Assembly: GCA_035443885.1 (NCBI GenBank)
Contig: DAOMNO010000004.1
Coordinates: 62,001-126,000, forward strand
Direction of reading: 5' to 3'
Length of the DNA stretch: 64,000 bases
Origin: DAOMNO01 sp035443885
GTDB taxonomy: Bacteria; Planctomycetota; Phycisphaerae; Phycisphaerales; SM1A02
Each line of letters starts with the position of its first letter. The first letter of the stretch is position 1. The notes below the pieces were generated by a model. It saw nothing but the letters and a program-made list of their open reading frames with translations. It searched no databases and was not told the origin of the DNA. This document shows, in pieces, positions 59,516 to 64,000 of the stretch. The position numbers and the translations under genes were made by a program.

Positions 59516-60808
59516 TCAGGAATCGCTGGCAACCCGCGCAATGCGGCGCGTAATGACGGCTTTACGAGAGCGGCCCATTCGCAAACCAAAGACGGCGTAA
59601 ATTGTGTTACCACTGCCGCGCAGTTCAAGCTGCGCTTTGTCAGTCTCGACCGCGCCGCCTCGTGTTTTCACTTCAACGATCCCGCCGTCATTCGCCTTGA
59701 GCCACGCTCGTATTGTGGGGATTCGCCACGGCATCTCGTCTAAGACCTCAAACGCGGCAAACCAAGGGCTGTCTGGCGGTGCATCCGCACAAAGTAATCC
59801 GAGCGGCGGAAATGGCGATTGAATACCCAGTTCGATAGCCAGCGTGCCGACAAGTCCTGCTCGCTCAATCGCAGGGTCTGGCACAAGCAGATAACCCGTG
59901 AATGCAGCAGAAGCGCTTTGCGGAATCGGACTTGGCACGCCTGAATAGCGCACCGCGCCCGTGGCATCCAGTCGCGTTGCAGTTCGCTCGCCGGGGCACT
60001 CAGCCAGTTTGCCGCACCAGAGTATGGCTTGCACGAGCGCTCCATTCTCATTGATGACTTCAACTTCTGCCGTGTGCGTCGGGGCAAGGTCAATGAGCGT
60101 ATCAAAGTCAACACCCGGACCAAGTTTGATGGCGCCGTCAGGAGAGATCGCCAAGAGACGGCGGAGAAATGCCGGTCCGGGTCGATACTCATGGAGTTTC
60201 CACGCTCGTTTGCTGCCAGCATCTTCATCGCGCCGCGAAGGATCAATGTGAAACAGTGTGCCAGTAGTTTCCCGAAGCTCGTGAAGATCGAGAGATTCAA
60301 CGTCTGTGGCGATGGTTTTGCATCGCGCGTTTTGCGCAGCCATCCATGCACGCAATGGATCGCGATCGATAGCGATGACGGGGCAGATAGTCTGCAATCG
60401 CATCGCATCGCCGCCGATACCGCAACAGAGGTCAACAATTCGCGAAGGCATTGCCTTGGCAAAGCGTTTGGCTTTGTGTTCAGCGACACGATCAGATGTT
60501 GCCTGCTCAAGGCCGGCAATGTCCGCAATCAAGTCTGCACGATGTGGGAACTTGACCGTTGATCGCTGGCGGGCGCGAGTCAGCTCAATGGCCGCGTGAA
60601 CCACATCGTGTGGCCATTGTTTTCGAAGACGAGTAAGGAGTGCCGGAGACGGCGGGTCAAGCTCGTGTTTGACAGCGAGTGCCGCCAACTCGTTGAGTAA
60701 GGGTGCGGACTCGCTCGCGACGCACATTCGCCAAACGTGCAGGCGTGCTAAGTCTGTTTGTGGTGCGGATTCGGATCGGGCGATTTCCGGCTCTCGGCGG
60801 TCGGTCAT
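59516..60808 (-). CDS. Class I SAM-dependent methyltransferase with THUMP-like domain
   Basis: The start at 60808 gives 430 residues. After a helical N-terminal region (residues ~30-105) comes a Rossmann methyltransferase core: motif I VDLCCGIGGDAMRL, CPVIAIDRDPLRAWMA and FHIDPSRRDEDAG. The C-terminal part (AWLKANDGGIVEVKTRG, then LELRGSGNTIYAVFG) fits the THUMP-like domain attached to this methyltransferase family. The target is unknown; RNA is likely because of the THUMP-like part. It is convergent with the porin and stands downstream of tRNA-Arg on the same strand. Confidence 0.85.
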   Translation of the reverse strand: MTDRREPEIARSESAPQTDLARLHVWRMCVASESAPLLNELAALAVKHELDPPSPALLTRLRKQWPHDVVHAAIELTRARQRSTVKFPHRADLIADIAGLEQATSDRVAEHKAKRFAKAMPSRIVDLCCGIGGDAMRLQTICPVIAIDRDPLRAWMAAQNARCKTIATDVESLDLHELRETTGTLFHIDPSRRDEDAGSKRAWKLHEYRPGPAFLRRLLAISPDGAIKLGPGVDFDTLIDLAPTHTAEVEVINENGALVQAILWCGKLAECPGERTATRLDATGAVRYSGVPSPIPQSASAAFTGYLLVPDPAIERAGLVGTLAIELGIQSPFPPLGLLCADAPPDSPWFAAFEVLDEMPWRIPTIRAWLKANDGGIVEVKTRGGAVETDKAQLELRGSGNTIYAVFGLRMGRSRKAVITRRIARVASDS

Positions 60809-60873
60809 CGGGTGGACCCGCAAGAAGATGGTGAAAAGTTCTGCATGGTTGATACGCAGAGCCTCTCAAACAA

Positions 60874-60947
60874 CGCGAGTGGCAGGGCTCGAACCTGCAA
60901 CCTTCGGTTTCGTAGACCGATGCTCTATCCAGTTGAGCTACACCCGC
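60874..60947 (-). tRNA. tRNA-Arg (anticodon ACG)
   Basis: On the complement the acceptor stem pairs GCGGGTG with CACTCGC (one G-T pair). The D arm is TAGCTCAACTGGATAGAG. The anticodon loop CTACGAA within a TCGGT/ACCGA stem gives ACG. The T loop is GGTTCGAGCCC. It is 74 bases; CCA is not encoded. Confidence 0.97.
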
Positions 60948-60958
60948 TGGGGGAGGGG

Positions 60959-60986
60959 ATTGTATCGCCAAACCGGCCGATGTGAA
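60959..60986 (-). promoter_or_regulatory. Promoter of tRNA-Arg
   Basis: On the complement TTCACA and TACAAT are 16 bases apart; the -10 box ends 11 bases before the mature tRNA. Confidence 0.6.
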
Positions 60987-61142
60987 GGGGCGGAAATGGA
61001 TTTCCCGGCGGCACCCGGCGCGTTTTTATCAGCCCCGGTTGGTGGCGTGCTACGTCCTTCACGGCGTTGACCTTGATCCACGGGTTTTTTGTGCCGATAC
61101 GTCAGGCGATCCAGGACATCCATATAGGGAAGGCAAACCGTC

Positions 61143-61616
61143 ATGAAGCAGACCAGTACGCTCACCACTCGCCGCCATGTGCGAGAGAGCATCAACCTGT
61201 CGGTAGAGCTTTCGATATGCGCTGAGCATCGCCCGCAGGTGAAGTTCAGCTCTTCATCCTCAGCACGCGAGCCGCATGTGATTGAGGGGCGGGCGATTGA
61301 CATCAGTTCTGGCGGGATGGGCATTGCGTGCAGCCATTTCTTGCCGCGAATGTGCGAGGGGTCTGTGCGGATATTTGAAAAGACGCCAGTCGGTACCGCG
61401 CGAGACGGTACGCCGATCTACGACATCGCGTTTGAGCATCGCGTCAAGGTTCGTCGCGTCTATCTCACGGGACGTGAGCCGTCCTATTCACTCGGCGTCG
61501 CATTCGTTGACCCTGAGCCAGACCTTGCGCGCCGAATAACAGAATTGAAAGCTCGACTGGGCATCAAGGATGAACTGCTTGAGCGTTCGCCGGAAGGGAT
61601 TATGCGTCATGGCTGA
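61143..61616 (+). CDS. PilZ domain protein
   Basis: The 157-residue product is one PilZ domain. RRHVRESINLSVELSI contains the RxxxR-type cyclic di-GMP motif and RAIDISSGGMGIAC the (D/N)xSxxG motif. A short charged helix ends the protein. It starts after a gap that follows tRNA-Arg, with GGGAAGG 9 bases before the ATG. Its end overlaps the GspE-type gene by 8 bases, so the two proteins are made together. A role in tuning that ATPase in response to cyclic di-GMP is a likely inference, as for the PilZ-PilB pair of Xanthomonas. Confidence 0.88.
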   Translation: MKQTSTLTTRRHVRESINLSVELSICAEHRPQVKFSSSSSAREPHVIEGRAIDISSGGMGIACSHFLPRMCEGSVRIFEKTPVGTARDGTPIYDIAFEHRVKVRRVYLTGREPSYSLGVAFVDPEPDLARRITELKARLGIKDELLERSPEGIMRHG

Positions 61617-63321
61617 GCAGGATGTCTTTCTCCAGAAGGCGCTCGACGCCGAAGGTCGAATTACCGCGGATCAGTTTGAAGCGGCGCGTCGCTACATGGC
61701 GGAGCATGACGCAGACTTGGTGGATGCGCTGGTGGCGGGTGAAGCCATCACGGGCCGCGAGATCGCTCTCATTAAGGCAGATGTCTGCGAAGCTCCGTTC
61801 GTCAACCTCGCAGACTACGAACCGTCTTATGGCAACGCAGGGCTGATTCCGCGTTCTGTCGCAGAGCGGTACTGTGTTTTTCCATTGTTCTCCATCGAAG
61901 GTGTGCTGACGCTGGCGATGGATGATCCGCTGAACCTCGAAGCGGCAGACCAGGTGCGCCAGATGGCGCGATGTGAAGTGGACCCGGTGCTTGCTGAACG
62001 CGAGCAGCTTCGCAGCCTAATTGCTCGCGTGTACAGCCTGAGTCATGTTCGAGTGAGCGCAGATGAAGCGGATGAACCGATCATTGACAGCCATGCGACT
62101 GACGCCAACCAACCGGTCGTTGCAGCCGTGAATCAAATGCTCGCCGATGCGACAGATCAGCGCGCAAGCGATTTGCACCTGAATCCGGATGAACACGAGT
62201 TACATCTTCGCTATCGGATTGACGGTGTGCTGCATCCTAAGCAGGGGCCGCCACTTTCTATGCACACCGCGCTCGTGCAGCGGTTGAAAGTCATGGCGCA
62301 TCTCGATCTTACGCAGACGCGCCGCCCGCAGGATGGCAAATTCCGCTTCAGGCACGCGGGCGTGAACATCGACGTTCGCATGTCCACCATGCCCACTGTG
62401 AACGGCGAGAACATCGTGCTCCGGTTTCTCGCGAACACACAGACCATCAGCGATTTTCATGAACTCGGCATGTCAGCGGCCATGGGCGTTGAGATCAATC
62501 AACTGCTGCAACAACCATATGGCATGCTGCTGGTTACGGGGCCGACTGGATCAGGCAAGACCACCACGCTTTACACCGCGCTCAGTCGCTTGAACGTGTC
62601 GTCGCGCAACATCATGACGATCGAAGACCCTGTTGAAATCCGGCTGCCGCTGGTTCGTCAGATTCAGGTTCACCCGGAGATCGGTTTGACGTTCGCCAAC
62701 GCACTGCGATCGATTCTTCGTCAAGACCCCGACGTGGTGCTTGTCGGTGAGATTCGCGATAACGAAACAGCAACGATCGCGCTGCAGGCGGCATTGACAG
62801 GCCACATGGTTCTTTCGACCGTGCATACGAATGACGCGGTTGGCGCCATCGCGCGTCTTCGCGATTTCGGGTTGCCACCGTTTGTCATCAACTCGGCAGT
62901 ATTGGGTGTTGTTGCGCAGCGTCTGGTTCGTCGCGTCTGTCAGCATTGCTCTGTGCCGGATGAGATCGACGACTTGACGATGCACCGCTTCTCCCTTGAC
63001 AGCGACGAGGGATTCCTGAAAGGGCGCGGGTGCAGTCGTTGCGGCCAGACCGGCTATCGCGGCAGAATTGGCATCTATGAGTTGCTGACATTCACGCCCG
63101 CCGTACAGGCGCTCGTTGAGGAGAAAGCGCCTGTTGAGCGCATTCGAGAACGCGCTGTTCGCGCTGGTATGAAGCTTATGTGGCGTGATGGCCTTGAAAA
63201 GGCGCGGCTGGGTCTGACCACGCTTGAAGAAGTGACGAAGGCAGCTTCGATCATCGCCATGGATGTTCCTGAAGAACTGACGCTTATCGAATCCGAAGTT
63301 GAGAACAGGCTCATCGCATGA
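61609..63321 (+). CDS. Type II secretion/pilus assembly ATPase (GspE family), copy 3
   Basis: The start at the ATG at 61609 overlaps the PilZ gene by 8 bases and gives 570 residues. The N-terminal region (FLQKALDAEGRITADQFEA, DALVAGEAITGREIAL) is an MshEN-like domain weaker than those of the two ATPases at 20-25 kb. The core has Walker A GPTGSGKTTTLYTAL (~310), EDPVEIRLPLVRQ, Walker B LVGEIRDNET and His box STVHTNDAVGA. The zinc cysteines are CQHC and GCSRCGQTGYRGR. EIRLP in place of the EYxxxG seen in the other copies suggests a GspE of a secretion system. The GspF-type gene overlaps by 4 bases. Confidence 0.93.
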   Translation: MAEQDVFLQKALDAEGRITADQFEAARRYMAEHDADLVDALVAGEAITGREIALIKADVCEAPFVNLADYEPSYGNAGLIPRSVAERYCVFPLFSIEGVLTLAMDDPLNLEAADQVRQMARCEVDPVLAEREQLRSLIARVYSLSHVRVSADEADEPIIDSHATDANQPVVAAVNQMLADATDQRASDLHLNPDEHELHLRYRIDGVLHPKQGPPLSMHTALVQRLKVMAHLDLTQTRRPQDGKFRFRHAGVNIDVRMSTMPTVNGENIVLRFLANTQTISDFHELGMSAAMGVEINQLLQQPYGMLLVTGPTGSGKTTTLYTALSRLNVSSRNIMTIEDPVEIRLPLVRQIQVHPEIGLTFANALRSILRQDPDVVLVGEIRDNETATIALQAALTGHMVLSTVHTNDAVGAIARLRDFGLPPFVINSAVLGVVAQRLVRRVCQHCSVPDEIDDLTMHRFSLDSDEGFLKGRGCSRCGQTGYRGRIGIYELLTFTPAVQALVEEKAPVERIRERAVRAGMKLMWRDGLEKARLGLTTLEEVTKAASIIAMDVPEELTLIESEVENRLIA

Positions 63322-64000
63322 CACAGGTTGCCTATCAATATCGTGCGATTGATCGTCGTGGCGCATCGTCGCGAGGCGTTGTTCGCGCTGTTGACCAGCG
63401 GGAAGCCTATCGCCAGATTCTGGCTTCGGGCTTGAAGCCTGTTGAAATTCACGCATCACGCTCAAGCGGATGGCTACGTTTGGGCAAATCCAATCGGGTT
63501 TCGCTGAAGGACATTTCGCACTTCACATACCAGTTCTCAGTGCTGATGCAGGCGAAGATACCGATTGTGGACGGTCTCGAATCTATCGCAGAGCAGGAGA
63601 GCAATCCCAAACTCCGCGAGATCATTGAAGACGTATCGCATTCTGTAGCAGCAGGTTCATCCCTTACGGAATCAATCAGTCCACACCGCCATATCTTCGG
63701 CGAGGTGTACATTGAGACTGTTCGTGCCGCCGAGAAAAGTGGCAACATGATCGAAGTGCTTGGCCGGCTTTCGGAAATTCTGGAGCGGCAGTACGAGGTC
63801 AACAAGCAGGTCAAGAGCGCGCTGATGTATCCCATGTGTGTGATCGGCACGCTCGTGTTGGCGGTCGCATTCCTGATGATCGCCGTCGTGCCCAAGTTTG
63901 CGGAGATGTTCGCCAACCGCGGCCTCGATCTGCCCGTGCCGACGCAGATCATTGTGGGCATCAGTGGCATATTGCGGATGTATTGGTACGTCTTCATTGG
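63318..64000 (+). CDS. Inner-membrane platform protein (GspF family), copy 2, partial
   Basis: The ATG at 63318 overlaps the GspE stop (ATGA) and the frame runs off the right edge after 227 codons. It starts TQVAYQYRAIDRRGASSRGVV. The first GspF domain is visible: SHFTYQFSVLMQAKIPIVDG, AAEKSGNMIEVLGRLSEILE and SALMYPMCVIGTLVLAVAF with the first membrane helix, then VVPKFAEMFANRG. It is clearly different from the copy at 25.5-26.8 kb and lacks the Lys-rich linker. With the PilZ and GspE genes it forms the start of a second assembly operon that continues outside the window. Confidence 0.92.
   Translation, partial: MTQVAYQYRAIDRRGASSRGVVRAVDQREAYRQILASGLKPVEIHASRSSGWLRLGKSNRVSLKDISHFTYQFSVLMQAKIPIVDGLESIAEQESNPKLREIIEDVSHSVAAGSSLTESISPHRHIFGEVYIETVRAAEKSGNMIEVLGRLSEILERQYEVNKQVKSALMYPMCVIGTLVLAVAFLMIAVVPKFAEMFANRGLDLPVPTQIIVGISGILRMYWYVFI

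Noticed and set aside
62551..63465. Minus-strand frame of 304 codons
   Set aside because: Antisense to the third GspE gene, with no protein-like features.

Overview
The window looks like chromosomal DNA of a Gram-negative-type bacterium, most likely a planctomycete of the Phycisphaerae side. This is an inference from gene content: a large type IV pilus/type II secretion block with very large pseudopilins, a GxxExxY gene, a DUF1844 protein, a THUMP-like methyltransferase and many secreted proteins of unknown role. Codon use favours G or C at third positions throughout. There are no rRNA genes, prophages, complete insertion sequences or CRISPR arrays.

Layout. (a) 1-2.6 kb: the start of an MFS transporter, an overlapping gene pair that looks like an unusual HicA/HicB-type module, and a tiny glycine-rich protein. 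(b) 2.7-5.5 kb, minus strand: a 3-oxoadipyl-CoA-type thiolase and the phenylacetyl-CoA epoxidase subunit PaaA, separated by a GxxExxY gene bracketed by inverted repeats. (c) 5.6-8.2 kb: rplK-rplA-rplJ-rplL, closed by a strong terminator with no rpoB behind it. (d) 8.2-11.1 kb: a small membrane protein, the RNA ligase RtcB translationally coupled to a GT2 glycosyltransferase, then tRNA-Tyr and tRNA-Pro. (e) 11.2-19.7 kb: a DUF1579 protein, a dicarboxylate symporter, three more phenylacetate/beta-oxidation genes (paaF-, paaG- and paaH-like), an FAD oxidoreductase, an NAD-type isocitrate dehydrogenase and a hydrolase. (f) 19.8-20.4 kb: stand-alone CoaB.

(g) 20.5-38.5 kb is the main feature: one strand-consistent run of two PilB/GspE ATPases, a PilT-type ATPase, a PilC/GspF platform protein, five prepilin-like proteins that mostly overlap by one to four bases, and a 1929-residue GspK-like protein. 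At the right edge (61-64 kb) a PilZ protein, a third GspE-type ATPase and a second GspF-type protein start another such operon.

(h) 38.5-47.3 kb: uppS, purA, a zinc-ribbon peptide, an FHA protein, hemW, an anchored protein behind a promoter with a G8 tract in its spacer, and aconitase. (i) 47.5-48.5 kb: two secreted cysteine-rich proteins, one a lipoprotein with 32 cysteines in 130 residues. (j) 48.5-52.8 kb: a cysteine cluster (cysE divergent from cysK, cysteine dioxygenase, YeiH-type exporter) and a peroxiredoxin. (k) 52.8-60.9 kb: YraN, a SurA-like lipoprotein, DUF1844, a HAD-UbiA fusion, a transglutaminase-like protein lacking its catalytic His, an outer-membrane porin, a THUMP-like methyltransferase and tRNA-Arg.

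Several starts lie 6-9 bases after a TACACT/TACAAT box and lack a Shine-Dalgarno sequence, which suggests leaderless transcripts. All family names come from reading the translated sequences; no database search was run.
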